The translations under genes were made by a program, and so were the position numbers. A stretch of 64,000 nucleotides of DNA from Apricaphanius iberus (taxonomy: Eukaryota > Chordata > Actinopteri > Cyprinodontiformes > Aphaniidae), in the NCBI GenBank assembly GCA_028564705.1, contig JAPXFQ010001662.1:2726001-2790000 (forward strand). Direction: 5' to 3'. The number at the start of each line of letters is the position of its first letter. The stretch's first letter is position 1. The notes below the pieces were generated by a model. That model did not search any database, had not been told where the DNA came from, and was given only the letters and a program-made list of their open reading frames with translations. Below are positions 48,001-61,951 of this stretch, piece by piece.

Positions 48001-51000
48001 AATAATAAAACCTAAAATCTATATAAAAATGGTGCAGGCAAACTTAAGAGGAAAATATGTGTGGGCTGGCTCACGATATAGAAAAATTGAATATATCAGT
48101 CGGCCTCTAACGCAGACCTTTCTGAAGGCTCCTCGAAGATGTCAACTGTTCTTAGCTCCAAAACTTGTCAAGAGCGGGTTGAGTAACTGTTTTGGCACTG
48201 ACCGATCTAATGTCAACATGCAGTTAACTGCTGCGGCGTGTCCGACTCAGCAACTGTAACTAAGTAGGACTGAGCCGAAAGTTCGTTAACTTCTAAAGGG
48301 ACTTTGTTGCGATGGATTTTACTTGGGGGCATTAGAGTAAAAGGGATAGATAGATCTACGTACGACACTTCTACGCATCTACTTTCGCATTAATGTATAA
48401 CCATGTGTAGATCCATTACAAAAGTGGTAGGCGGCTGTAGTCCAACAAATTAAATTAAATAACTTTAGTTATTTAGGAGAAACTACAAAGATAAAACTGA
48501 TGAATTCCCTGAGGAAAGTGACAGGCGAGTATAAGCGTTACTGACCTTCACGTGATATGAGAGCCTAATTATTTTAAGTTTGGGTCATTAATTCAGCGTG
48601 TATTTTGATTTGTTGCCGGACCTGAGGAAGCTGCAGAGCTGCGTGTGGAAGAAGTTGCCGAAGAAGGAACAGTCGATGGCGTTGCAGAGATCGAGATTGA
48701 GGCGGGGGCGCTCGACTGTGCTCCCAAGGAGGCAGCGTTGAGGCCCATGGCCAGAGTGCTGACGGGACCTTGGCCCGAGGGGGTTGAGACCGTGACGGGG
48801 CCTACGGAGGCGGCCTGAGGGGCTCCTAGCGACACCTGTGCAGCAGACATGGAGGAAGCGGAGGGGGGGACTGATGAAGACGGCACGGCTGAGACGGAGG
48901 AAGAGAAGGACGAGTGCAGGCTAAGGTCGCCGTCTACGTTGGGATGCTGTTGAGACAGAAAGAGGATGTACTTAAGGCTGATGAGATTACATATCCATTA
49001 TTGTAAGTCTACATCTAATGCCTCCATCTGAAGCCACAGGAAACATTGAAAAAGCTGTTAGCAGCTTTAAACTGCAATAGGGAATGGAGGAAGAAATGCA
49101 CGTGAACAATTAGCAGCTATGCTCTTAGGAAAATCAAACTGAGTAGAGCATTTAAAGAGCTCACCATTAAGCCAGAGCTTGATGTTCGGACTGAAGATGG
49201 AACAAGACTGTTCTGTTGTGATGGATGAGAGCTGCAAAATAAAACCGGGAGGTTCAGACAATCTGTCCGTTCTCACAGAAGCCTCAGTGTACAATTTAAC
49301 TCCAGCTCACTTGTTGTGCTGAGGAGGGGGAATGGAGCTCGGTGTGAGGTCTTCGCTGTGTCCGAGAGCACTAAGGTTTGTCTGATTGGATGCGGTCAGC
49401 AAGGAGGCAGGGCCTGAGCTGCTGTCTGCCAGATTGCCCATGCTGGAGATGGATGAAGGCGCGACTGAATCAGAAACTGGCTTTACAGATACCGCAGAGC
49501 CTGGATTAAGATGGAACAAAAATGATTTGCTGTTAGATGTTTATACTGCAAAGGAAACTTCACCTGACCTTCACAAACCAATGTGACAGCAGAAAATCAG
49601 TTATTCTAATAAAATCCATTAATGGTGTACTTTTTTTTAACTCTATGGCCTATGTGACCTATGGGTTAGCAAGCTTTAACGACTTTCAATACAATATATA
49701 GCAAACTTTAAAACAGATCAACTTTAAAGTTTCTGATTTCATGAAAAGCCAAAACACGTACTTTCTGAAGCTGATAAAACAAATGAAAAAAAAAAAAGAA
49801 AGTGTTTGACATGATATCCTTAAAGATTGCATCAAAAGCTTAAAATGTAAAATTCATTTAGGTATGCCCTGTATAATATACTTTGTAATTTTGTCAAGGT
49901 CCAATTCAAAAAATTATGAAATATGGCAAAATGAAAATCAACAAAACAAGCAGGGAAAAAAAAAATATAAATCTAACACCTAGCACCGAAAATCAAGGCT
50001 TATTCAATATTTTTTTACAGCCTGAAACATAAATTAGTACATTTAATACCTTTAAAGGCCCTTCAGAAAGCTTACCTTCAACACACTGAGTCGTTTGTAT
50101 TGAATTGAAGCCATTCTGAAAAAAAATAAAATAATGAAGATTAGTTCTCTGCTTTGTTTACAAAAATCTGAAATGCTCTTTGATGGTTGTGATGACTTAG
50201 CATCACAGAATGGTTTTGTCCGTTTACTGGCTGGTTTGTCAGATATCTATAAGAAGAGCCATATCTAGTTCCCGCTTACACTTGGCCGGAACGCTGAGAC
50301 TTTTTCTATGAAGCAGTAGGATTAGCATCTTTATCTTCTAAAAGTACCTAAACGTGTGTATCCATTATCGGAATTTTTACTGGACCTTAACAGTATGAGC
50401 ATTTCTCCACAACACAGGGCCGCTTCCAGGGCCATTTCAGCACCCATCTTGGGGGGTATGTACTCGGAAGCGGCCCCGTAGAGTCTAATAATAGTCATAT
50501 TCAATAAATTAAAAAGTGTGCTACAATGAGGCTCGTTTTCCAGATTAAAAGTACATTTTATAATTAACCTTTCAGCAGGTTAAGCCTATATTTTTGTATT
50601 AAACATGTTTTCTTTGGTCAAACGTAATAAGATGACCTTAAAAGTGTTTTCTTAACCTGCAAGTCAAACATTTACCAAAAAGGCTTGAAAACTTCAGTCT
50701 GTGCGTAAATATGTTTTTACGAAGTGAACTGATATTTTCAATATTCTAATCAAATGAATTTATATATGAATGTAAGCATTGTTACAAAGCAATAGTAATT
50801 CTGAATATAATGAAAGTTGCGCACAATCGAGCTGTAATAGTAAAATGCAGAAAAAAAGAGACTGAGATCAAACTTTTCATAAACTAAACTAAGTCTTTGT
50901 CAAGTAGCTTTACCTTAGGCTGCATATCCTTTTGAGGTGAAGATGAGACTGAGGGAGGGTAGCGGCGTGTTTGAGGCGCTCTCTGCTCGTAGATTTCCAT

Positions 51001-54000
51001 CTGACTGGAGTTTGATGGAGCTTGAGCCGACTCGCTGCAGATCAGACCCAAATTATCCAGACAAAACCCAATGATTTTTCATTTTAATTAAAATGATCAC
51101 ATATGCTTTAGTAAAAGTACAATTAAAAGACTAACTATTCAATCTTCTCTTAAAACAGAGCATAAACCAGACTAGTTTCCAAATCAGTCCTATAAACCTT
51201 AAAAAGAAAACCTTTCTCATTGTCATGTGTACAGCAGGGGGCATCAGATACCACAAGTCCAAAAGAGCACAACATGACATTCTTCTTTTTTTATTTATTC
51301 CCCCCCCCCCACTAACTGTATCATGTGTTGAGACAGGACACCTTCATAGCGTTGGACTTTAGAGGTTACCGACCTGCTGGGACTCGTGTAGAGACTGTTC
51401 TGAACTTGGCTACCCGGTGTTGTTGTGGCAGGGGTGGACTCGTAGTCCTGTAGAACCGGTTCTGACCCAAACTGCAGCGCTCCAAACTGAAGATTGAGGC
51501 CTGAAATATCTGCTGAGCCAGGCATTTCTACCGCCATTGCTGGAATCTGAGAAAGAGCAGCGAATGTTGATTATCAGAGCAACAAAAGTCAATGGATTCA
51601 GAGGAACTGTAATGAGAGAAAAAGCTCAATGATGCTCAACATGATAGTTGGTGATCTGGAGAATAAATACGATCTCCATTGCCCAATTTTCTGCATCTAT
51701 ACAAGTGTCCATATTAGCTCCACATCAATATTTTGTTAAATTGTTGAATGAACTCAACATATTGACAGTTTTTCATATTTTTTGATTTCCACCTAAACCT
51801 GCACTAGAAGAAAAAGTTTTAATTTGCTATTTTTCTGATAGCAGCCGTGAGTTTATCTACCTTCATACATCTACGGTTGGTAACTTCATTTAATTTTTTT
51901 ACTTGAACAATACCTTGTTCTCATAATTGGTATCTGACCATTACTTTTTCCACTACCTACATTTGTTAGATCTAATTAATTTTAAAACTAAGCAAAAACA
52001 AAGCTAACTTTAATCTCTAAAAACTAGAGAAACAAAATGTAATTAATTTTTCCATCCATCCATCCATCTTCTTCCGCTTATCCGAGGTCGGGTTACGGAG
52101 GCAGTAGCTTAAGCAGAGAGACCCAGAGTTCCCTCTCCCCAGTCCTGGGTCGTCCTAAATAATCTTTGCACCAAGTAATGGGTGATATAAACGGTATCAC
52201 GACTTAGCATTTTAATGATTTCCCTAAACTGAATAGGTATTTTGTACCAGGAACATAAGTAGGATAAATTCTAGGTATGTCAGAATAGCGATACGCCAAT
52301 ATATTGCAATATTTTATGTCACAACACTATCGATATTCAAAAGCAAAGTATCGATCTAATGTTAAAAGCAATTTTTGTGGTAAAATGAAAAGTATGGCCG
52401 ATAGTTGGTGGCTGTTTTCACCTTCGAGTCCAGTGGATCAACTAGATTTAGTAATTAAACTGTATGTGTTATGCATTTAACAGGTTGGAGTGTGCTGGGA
52501 TTTTTTTATCTAAAGTTAAATTTAGTTTTTAAAAAAATCAATATATAGTATTCCTCATGGTATCGCAATATATCTTATCGCCCACTTTTTATCATAATAC
52601 ATATATTGCCAGATTCTTGCCAATACATATACTCAATACTGTTTAGTGCTTGTATTTGCACTACATATTGAAAGTTTAAAATTGGTTTAGTTTTCTATTA
52701 AAGAGAAAATAAACCTGTTTTAACAGCATTTTTAATTAAAATAAGTGGAGCTTTATTTTTGTGCTGTATTAAATTTATGAATAAGTAATCAGGAATTTCT
52801 TGTTGGCATTTTAGGTTAAAATATTTTTTAATTTTGTGTTTTTTTGTTTTTCTCATAACAATTAGCTTGTATTTTATTAATTATACTTTAATCTTTATGT
52901 TGAAAGAGAATGTTGAGAATTCTTGTGTTGTATTATTCGGAAAACGATTTTAATATCTTTTTTACAATTTATTTTCCACAATAAATATTGTTTAAATGGT
53001 ATTGCATACTTTTTTAATAAGTTTTTGTTCTGATCCAATGTATCTGGAATGTGAGAATGATTTACAGACAGTCAATTTGTCATAAATAATCAGAAGATTG
53101 AATATATTGCTTCAGATTATATCGCAAAATCAATTTAAAGCTCCATCGCCAAATGCATCTCATTCCTTTTGAAAGTTCCCTAAATTTAATTAATGTCAAA
53201 AAGACTTTTTTTAAAACCGGTTTTAGCTTTAATTGCACGTCCTTACAAAAGTACTTGAACCTACCCTGTGAATTTTAATCACACTATAACCACTTAATTT
53301 TTTTTACTGACAAAAAGCTTAAAATGTTAAAAAAGTTGTATTTTTATTCAGCATGCCTGGGTTATTTGTGGGGAAAAAATAAACGAAAAAAATGTGCTGC
53401 AATGTTGCACATCAGCAGCCGTAACATAAGTAAGCAAATTATATAGACAATATTGTTACTGGATCATTTCCTTACATTTTGAAGCCCCATGACTAAATGG
53501 CAAAAATTCGGTCATTACCTTTGTTGAAATAGAAGTTCTTTTCTTCTGCTGTTTGAGTTTGTGTTGCTGTAAAGGCAGTGGACTTGAACCCTGGGCGTCT
53601 GAGGAGCTCGGGGAGACTTGCTGACCTAGAGAGGGGACGGCTGCCATTTTGGGAAGAGAGGAAGCAGGCGTCGGCACCGCATGCGGTGAAGGAGCAGTTT
53701 GTTGTGGTAAGGATGAAGAAGAGGGGACAGAGGAAGAAGGTGACAGCTCTTTACTCTGGAGAAAAACATCCAACATGGACGAGGTTGAGGTGGCAGCTTG
53801 GTAGGGCTGCCGCTTCGTAAAGGGTGTGTGGATGCCAGATTCTGACTGAGTCTTCATTTCTGTAAAACAGCGAGGGTGAAAAATTAAAATGGGGCAAGAA
53901 ATCAGAAAATAAAAATATCCTGATACCTTTATTTAAGATGGTAATCTTTACAAATTAGCATAAGTAGAATTGAGTTTGATGTCTAGTTTTTAATGGTATC

Positions 54001-57000
54001 TCACCGTATTGCCCCAGTGTGGAGGCACTGTTATCCCAGGATGAAGGCGTGGTGTTGGAGGGTCCAGTCTGGGAGTGCTGTGCTGCCAGCTGGGCCAGTG
54101 CCTGGGCGGTTTTGTATTGCTCCAGGAACTGAGACCCAGTAGTTCCTGTGCTACCTCCTTTAGGGTCCCCCACTTCCCCAAACCCCTTACTCAGCATGCT
54201 AGCCTGCAAATCAAGATGTTAATAAGATTAAAGTTATTGAATTACTACAAGACTTGGTGATATGACAACACAGCATAGACAGAACATAGGAGCCCTATGT
54301 GGTAAGGAAGTGGTTTAGCTACAAACAGTCAGCGGCTGGGTGCACTAGGGTTGAGTAAAGGTTGATCGCTGCTGTGTCTTGATCAGGGCCTCACCATGCT
54401 GTGCTGGGAATACGAGGTGCTAGAAGAGGTTTGGGAAAGTGGTCCGCCTTGCTTGGAGTTGCTAAAAACCAGAGACTGGGGCAGAGAGGGGGGTTGGGTG
54501 GCCTCAATGGGGTTGTTGTCCGTCTCTGAGGATGAGGATGGGGGAGTCTTCCCCAGCAGCACAGCAAGGTCAATCCTGCAACAGGTCAGAGATTTAATAT
54601 GTTGTCATATCCTGCCATTTCATCTCTGTAAATAGCAGTTCCCCCCCAAATTTTAAAAATTAAGAAGAAATACACCCAGCTTTTTACTCGTAAAAAAACG
54701 TTTTAAGTAGGAGATTCTGTGCATAAGAAACAAAGAATACCAACATTCAAGTTTTCTAGATTAAAATTGAAAAAGATATTGGAAAAACAAAAAAATAGGA
54801 ACCCTTAATTTACTAAAATCTCCAAACCTCTGTCCTTTGGTTATTGTAACATTCTCTTGAGGCACAGGGACCGATGCCACACTAGAAGCTGTGAAAATCT
54901 TGGTTTCCGAAAGCTGAGGAAAACAAGAAGAAAGTTGGTATTTAGAAATAAAATGTAGGTGGGACTTCTAAAACATTTTTAGGTAAAAAATATATTTCTC
55001 CAAACCAACTTTCAAGAGTTCTTAGGGCTTTGTGTTCATTCTGAAGTAAATCAAAGTGTGAAACAGGCAAAAAAGTAGAAACTGCAAGGAGGAGAAAGAT
55101 AAAGTGAAAAGAGAGGCAGGACGGAATGAAGGGCACAAAGAAGGAAAGTAGGAAGGATACAAGGATAGAAAAGGAAGAAAGGGATGACAAGGTAGGTAAG
55201 GACAATAACTGACAAATGAAAACAGAGATAGAATTGGAGTGAGGGTCAAAGAAAGTATCAACAAGGAGAGAAAGACCAGGAAAGGGAGGAATGGCACAAG
55301 AAATTAAATATGAAAGGAAAAAAAAACCTCAAGGTTCAAAGGACCCAAGGAAAGAAAGGCAAAAAAGAATGAAGAGAGAACAAGACAGGAAGGGAAGGAA
55401 GAAGGAAGGAAGAAGAGGAAGAACAAAACCAAAAGTAGGGCGTAAGGATGACTAAAAAGAAGAAAGCAGGGAAAAACTAGGAGAGAAAGTACTAAGGGTA
55501 CAAAGAACCATCCTCTGTACCCTCTAATGCTCTCTTGTCGCTATGGTAACGGTTCACACAAGTCTTTAAAATACCATGAATGAATAACAACTTATCACAA
55601 CGGTGAATCAGTGGCTGTGACAAGGCATAAAATTCTATTTTAGTTTTAATTAGTTATTACCATTTGTTAGGTACTTTAGTTTAGTTTTTTTTTTTAATGC
55701 TTAGTTTTTATTAGTTTCAGTTTTTCGTACCGGGGCATAAATGTATAACAAAATCTCAGAAAATGTCTATGCTTTTTTTTTATGTATTGAAATGGGCCAG
55801 ATGAACAACCAAACAAATCAGGCAAGTATTAAAGATGTATGACAGAGTAATGTTCAAAATTCTGTAAACACAATAACAGGACCTGTACATTAGAAAGCCC
55901 AATAATTATTGCAGATGCTACAGTACTATAAAAACACTGGCTGGCAAAACAAAACAAAAGCCAGGCTACCAGGAGTACCATGACGCTTTTGATCATTTTG
56001 CACAGATTCTAATATCAAGTAATCCTAAATTGGACTGTGGTGCTTTCTCTCGACCTTTGCTTACATGGTGCTAGACAGACCATGGCTACACACTACTTGA
56101 CTGACGTATCTGCCATGTTGGGATAATGCAGTATAACGAGTAAAAACAACCACCAGAAACTAGAGGGATTCTTTTTTCGTCAACAGCGGATAAACGTACA
56201 AAATACACCAGCTTACACATTCAAGGTTCCCATTTCAAGGATTTGCAGTTTGCCGTGTTGGTTAGCAATGTTAGCTTGTTTTTTAGCCACAGCTCACAGT
56301 TATGAAGTTCTCTCTGCAGACTGTTGCGTGTTTATTTATCATTTCATTTGCTTCATCTGATGGCTTGCAATCCAAAAGACGTCTTATTTGACTTGAAAGG
56401 GGGCGAGTCGATGGGATTTTATCAGTCTTTCCCATCCTGTTTTTAATAAAGCGGTTTGTGCGAGTAGTGCAACCAAAGGCATACGATCGCATCTGTTTCT
56501 GGTGATGACTCGTAGAAGAGCACGGAGCGACAAAGTTTGCTGCAAATTCTCGTTTTTTTATTTTAGTTAACGTGTTTTTACTTCTCGTTATTTCGTTCAT
56601 TTTGGTTAACGATAATAACGTTGGTAAAGGGCAGCTTTAAAAGCTTCGTTGTCAGTTGCCACATATTAAGCAGAGCGGGGAATATGTGCATGGATATCAC
56701 CGGCTCCATAAATCCAGATTTTTCAATGCGACTTCTGGTATCTGTTAAATGTAGCCGTCTTTTTCTTGGAAGTCTTTTCTTCTGTCTATCTGCAGGAACT
56801 TTTCCTTTTCACAAAGAAACTGTTCAGAGACCTCAGTTTTCAAACATTTAGCTATCTTATAGGTTATCTTTTAGTGTTGACCCATCATCCGACAGAGGTA
56901 AGTGTCATGAGTGAGTTAAAGACAAATGTACCGAAGACAATCTGGCCATTTTTCAAGATAAAACCGTTTGGATTTGGATAATAAATAAAGCAGAAGAATT

Positions 57001-60000
57001 CCAAGTTATTAATTTTCTGCTTTATGGCCTGCGGCCTGCTACCTATCTGGGAGTTGGGCACCTATGGGATGCGTAATTAAGTTGAGAAACAAATATTTTC
57101 CCCATACTCTTCTTTTCCATAGTTATGTACACTTTGAAAATGCTGAAACCAAATTCCAGGCTTTCCCACACTGCACTGGAACCATGAGTGATTCCTAATA
57201 TTTTCTTGCTAAAATATCAGATTTTTAGGATATTCAAACCATGAGACCATGGCATATTTTGTAAAACCATGAACGAAGAGCGTTTGCTCGAAACGTTACC
57301 TCTCCGAGTCTAAATAAATCGACTGCAAATTGGAGCCCTAAAGTGTGCGAGATGTTTTTTTTTGTGCACTTTTCTACGTAAAACCATGAACAGCCAAGTC
57401 CTGAGACACTTACATCCTCATTCCAGTCTTCAGTACCCCACTCCTCTGTGGCAGGTCTCCAGGGAGCTGTCAACCAAAACAAAATCTGATAAATGCTGAC
57501 TCTCCTCAAAAAAAAGTGAAATACATTTAAAACTAGAGAAGAGAAAGGGTTGGCTTACCAGCAGCAGATTCAAACTTGGGTGGGTAATTTGTTCCCTCTC
57601 CTGCAAAATATTCCAAACATAAAAACAAGGAAAAAGAAAACACTTTATCTGTGTAGCCAGTCTTACTATATGTACTCACTTGCTCCCTCCTCTAACTCCA
57701 TGCTTCCTGTGTTGTTCCAGGTACTGCCCCCTCCGTAGTTTTCCTCTGTCTGGGCTGGCTCGGCATAGTCTGCAGGGTTGAAAGTCCTGGAAAATAAAGA
57801 GAAACGTTGAGAACTGACAAAACAGCAAAAAACCATCTGCTTACTGCAACTGCTCTGGAGAGAGCTGCAGAAAAGGAAGCACCTTGGTTTTAAATGCCTT
57901 TTAACATACATTTTTGTGATTTGACATCTACCAATGAGAAGGTGTGAATTATTAACTTTACAATACTTACACTATTTTTACTTTGGAGAAACAATGAGGT
58001 CGAAGCAAAAAAAAAAGTGTTTTATAGTATAGAATAATCCTTTAATCGTCCCACATAGGGAAATTTGGTTGTAACAGCAGCAAAAAAACAGATGTACAGA
58101 CAGAACATGACACAGAACAGAAACGCACAATTATTACAGAAGAAAGAAAAGTATTTACATCACTATTTTATGAGTTTCTATGTAAATAAAAAGGCAGAAC
58201 ATTGTTATTGTACCTTCTACTGACAAAAATTTTATTAGGGCAAACTGAAACAAAATCCTACCAAAGGCGAACTAGAGATCAAACCAAAAGCAACAAGTCA
58301 AACAAGCCAAAACACCTCCATTATCTGTAGTGTCTCTAGTATCTGTATCTTCGTCTAAATGCAGATACGGTTCCGTCTTTACGAGCAAAATAAGGCAAAA
58401 CTTCAAGCCTCAGGTAAAACTTCCAGCCTCATCTTCGAGTAGAAAGAGGGCAAGTAATTGTGTTTTATGACATTTTTCTTATTACATGTTGCAGGACAGA
58501 AGGTAAGGATGCAACAGTATCTTTTCAACTGGAGATCAGATTCTTTGGAAAAGTGATCAAAATATTTATCTTCATGGTGTTTTAAGGGAAAGTACCATGA
58601 TTTACAACTTGGAACTTATTTTTTTAGCATGTGTTACATTCATTTACTTATCCTGACAAGTTTGGAACACTTTGAGCCCTTCAGGAGAAGTTACAATTCA
58701 GTCGCGATCAGCGTATATCAATATGATAAGAGTTGTTGGGGCAACTAGTGCAGCCTCTAAAAAATGCATAATCTGCCACAAAACTCCTTAATTTAATCAA
58801 TGTTCTGTTATGAAAATAACTAGCGATACATCTCTGTGAGATCATTACAGTCTGCCATTACAGCTATAGTCTAAGCAGATTGAGGAAAGGGAGCCTGTGG
58901 AAGCTGAACTTAGTCCACTTGGTCCTTTTGTTTGTGCGATTTGGAAACACACAAATGCAAAACATGTTGACATTTGCATTAGCAAGTTCTGTGTAAACAA
59001 CCGCAGTCAAAGAGGACAGAGTGAAAGCCCTGCATAGAGCGCAACTGGGATGCCGCACAGCAGCGACGTAATTGAATTCACGCAGTTAGTGCAGTTGGAT
59101 TAAAAGCCTCTAAAATACCCCGCAAAACTCCTCAGACGCTTTGAACTCATTGGGGAATAGTGCTAGAGATTCATAACCAATCAGATAATGTCTTATTTAT
59201 AGGCTGTAAGTCTGTTGTGCCAATAACTCCCATTATATGGATTTAAGCTGATCGCAAATGGATATAAACTTCTTGTGAATGACAAATTTTTTTCTGGGTG
59301 AGTAAATGAATGTAAAGCATGGTAAAAATAAGGTCCAGGTTGAAAAAAAAAAAAAAAACAAAGAAAAAAGGTCGCTCATCCAGAGCAACCTAAAGTGATA
59401 AATCGGCATAAAATATTTGCTTCGTAAAGTCACGTTATAACTGGAGACTCTTACTACTTCCTATTCAGTGGTAGTTGTGTTTTACATGGATGTCCCAGTT
59501 TTGTGGGCCAATTACAATTTGATACATATGGAAGCAAAATATGCCTAAATTTGCATAACATTTTTCTGTAATTTCTTGGACTACAGCCTCAGTTATGTAA
59601 TGGTTGAGCTACTTAAACCACACTATCAGCAAATCCTTGCACTGCTGAAAAGCTTCCAGTTACATTCTGGCCCCCCACTGCCAGCACACTGTATACAAAT
59701 GTATTGTAGAAGCATTCATGTCCGAATTCAATACTTTGTTTCAGTCAGAGAGACAATTCGATTAAGGCTTCTGAGGAGGAAACCACACAGCTCCTAACCT
59801 CAATCACAAATCCATTTTCAGGATTCTTAAAAGATTTAGAACAGAAGAAAATATCTATAAATGTGGAAAACACATTACCATACACTTGACTGCTTCCTGT
59901 TTAATCAATTTTTTTGTGCAATGCCATCACAGAAATTTTGTCACTGTTGTAACAGATATGCACCTGTTTCAGAGACAGCGCAGAGACAAAAACTGAGATC

Positions 60001-61914
60001 AAACATACTGATGAATGCGAGAGATTAAAGGTAAATTAGGTGCCCAGCTCTGAACTGTTCTTTCTGAATTAAAATTTTAGACACTGCCGGCTCCATAGAC
60101 ATGCTCGGCCCACGTTGCTCTGTCTCATTGGATAAAGTTTGCCCCCGGACCTTTCGATTAAGGCCAAACAATAGACTTGGGTCATGCTTTCTGGTGACTA
60201 TGACAACAGGTAAAAATGCACCAAAAGGCTGTATGGACAACAGATATTCCCTTACCCCATGCCTTGTGCAGAAAATCTGCCTCCTCTCCGCCCAGATACT
60301 CCTGGGGGGAAATGAGAGCATATATCAGTTTTTAACTTATATACCCATGAAGATCAGATCTCTAAAGAAGTGATGATTACTTACCAGCAGTTAACCTTCC
60401 TCTGCCCCTGCCCCTTCTACCTCGCTCTGCTCCTCGTCCAGCTACTCCAGCTTTGCCACCATCCAAGCCGTTCTCCTGGCCACGGACTGCAATCATGGAA
60501 AGAAAGGATGGTGTTGGATTACAGCACTGCAGTGCATACATTCCTTTGGAAACACAACTTCAAAACTAGCCACATATTAAAATGAAATTAGCAGAGGAGT
60601 TAAGCTAATCTGTGGAATAAGAGAAAAAAAAAATTAAAATGACAAACGTGTGCAGCTCAGACCTAGAAATTACATCAAACCCAAATTCATCGGGTTAAGA
60701 AAACAGGTCAAAACTTACTGGGTTTGCCAACTTTAGAGTCTCCTATCGATCTGACAATATCAGGGACTTTCCCCGCTTTTAATGCATTCAGACACTACCA
60801 GAGGACATACAGGACTGTGCCCATTTCTGATTTAATGTGAAATACAACATCTAAACTGCAGCCACCATTCTATTTTTACACCTGATTTTAGGATCAGGAT
60901 TTTAAATCCACCTATGAGCCTTGTGCTCCATTTTTTTTTACAGGAATAAGGGAAAAATGGAGCATGACATTGACCGACTTGACTGGATTGCTGCAACATC
61001 TGTAGCAATGAAGGCACTGTACCCGTCTGTTGTGGGGAAGAGGCAGCCGAACTAAAAGGTAAAGCTCTCAATTTATTGGTTATTCTCAGTTTCTACCCTC
61101 ATCTATGCACACATATAAATAAAATCTATCATCAGTGCACCTCTTGGGTTTCCATCGTTGAAAGTGACGCAAGCCCACCCAATCCCCCCTGTCTTGTTTC
61201 ACAGCATGTATTTATTAGGACTCTGAATTCAAGTCAACTACAAGAACGAGTGATTGAAATAAAAACAAGAAAAATATTTTCTGTCATTTGTAATTTCTTT
61301 TTAAGAATAGAAAGAATGAAAACAAAGAAACCAACAAAAAAAAACTATTCCTATCAAAACTCAAATTAGTCAGACAACCGCTGGAGATCAGACCAAACCC
61401 CCCCCTGCATCCCTTCAAGGAGAAGGGGAATAAATAATGGATGGAATTTATTAACCTGGACTCCGTGCATAAAGTTGGGAAGAAAATTTTTTATAAATCT
61501 CTGTATTACCAACAGCGGTCAGAGGGAGGTGTGAATATTACTCTATAAAAATGATGGACAGCCTTTAGATTTAGTCACCGTTCAAAAAAACAACAACAGG
61601 TCAAATACAGAGAATATTAGGTTAACGTGACCCCTGACATAGGGAAGACATAGAAAAGGAGTTTTTTTTTTTTTTACTCATAACATTTATGATGTGTATA
61701 TCATATTTTACCTTTACACCTGAATCAGGCTTGTATATTACAAAATTATATTATCAATATATTTAGAATTATATCTACAAATATAAATAAAAAACATTCA
61801 TAGTCATTAAATGGATTACAATTATTATTCAATAAATTCTCTGGTTTGACTAATGCTTTTTAATTCCCTTTTTAAAAGTAATAAAAACAAACAAGCCATC
61901 AAAATAACCCACAA

Positions 61915-61951
<37 letters not shown>

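Noticed and set aside
54942..55297. Two hydrophobic minus-strand frames that look like membrane proteins
   Set aside because: The Phe, Leu, Ser and Pro richness comes from translating a polypyrimidine tract. The same artefact occurs at 29956-30310.
60832..61071. 79-codon minus-strand frame considered as an extra ubap2l exon
   Set aside because: The flanking exons join in phase without it (GAG T / TC CGT), and the peptide does not fit UBAP2L.
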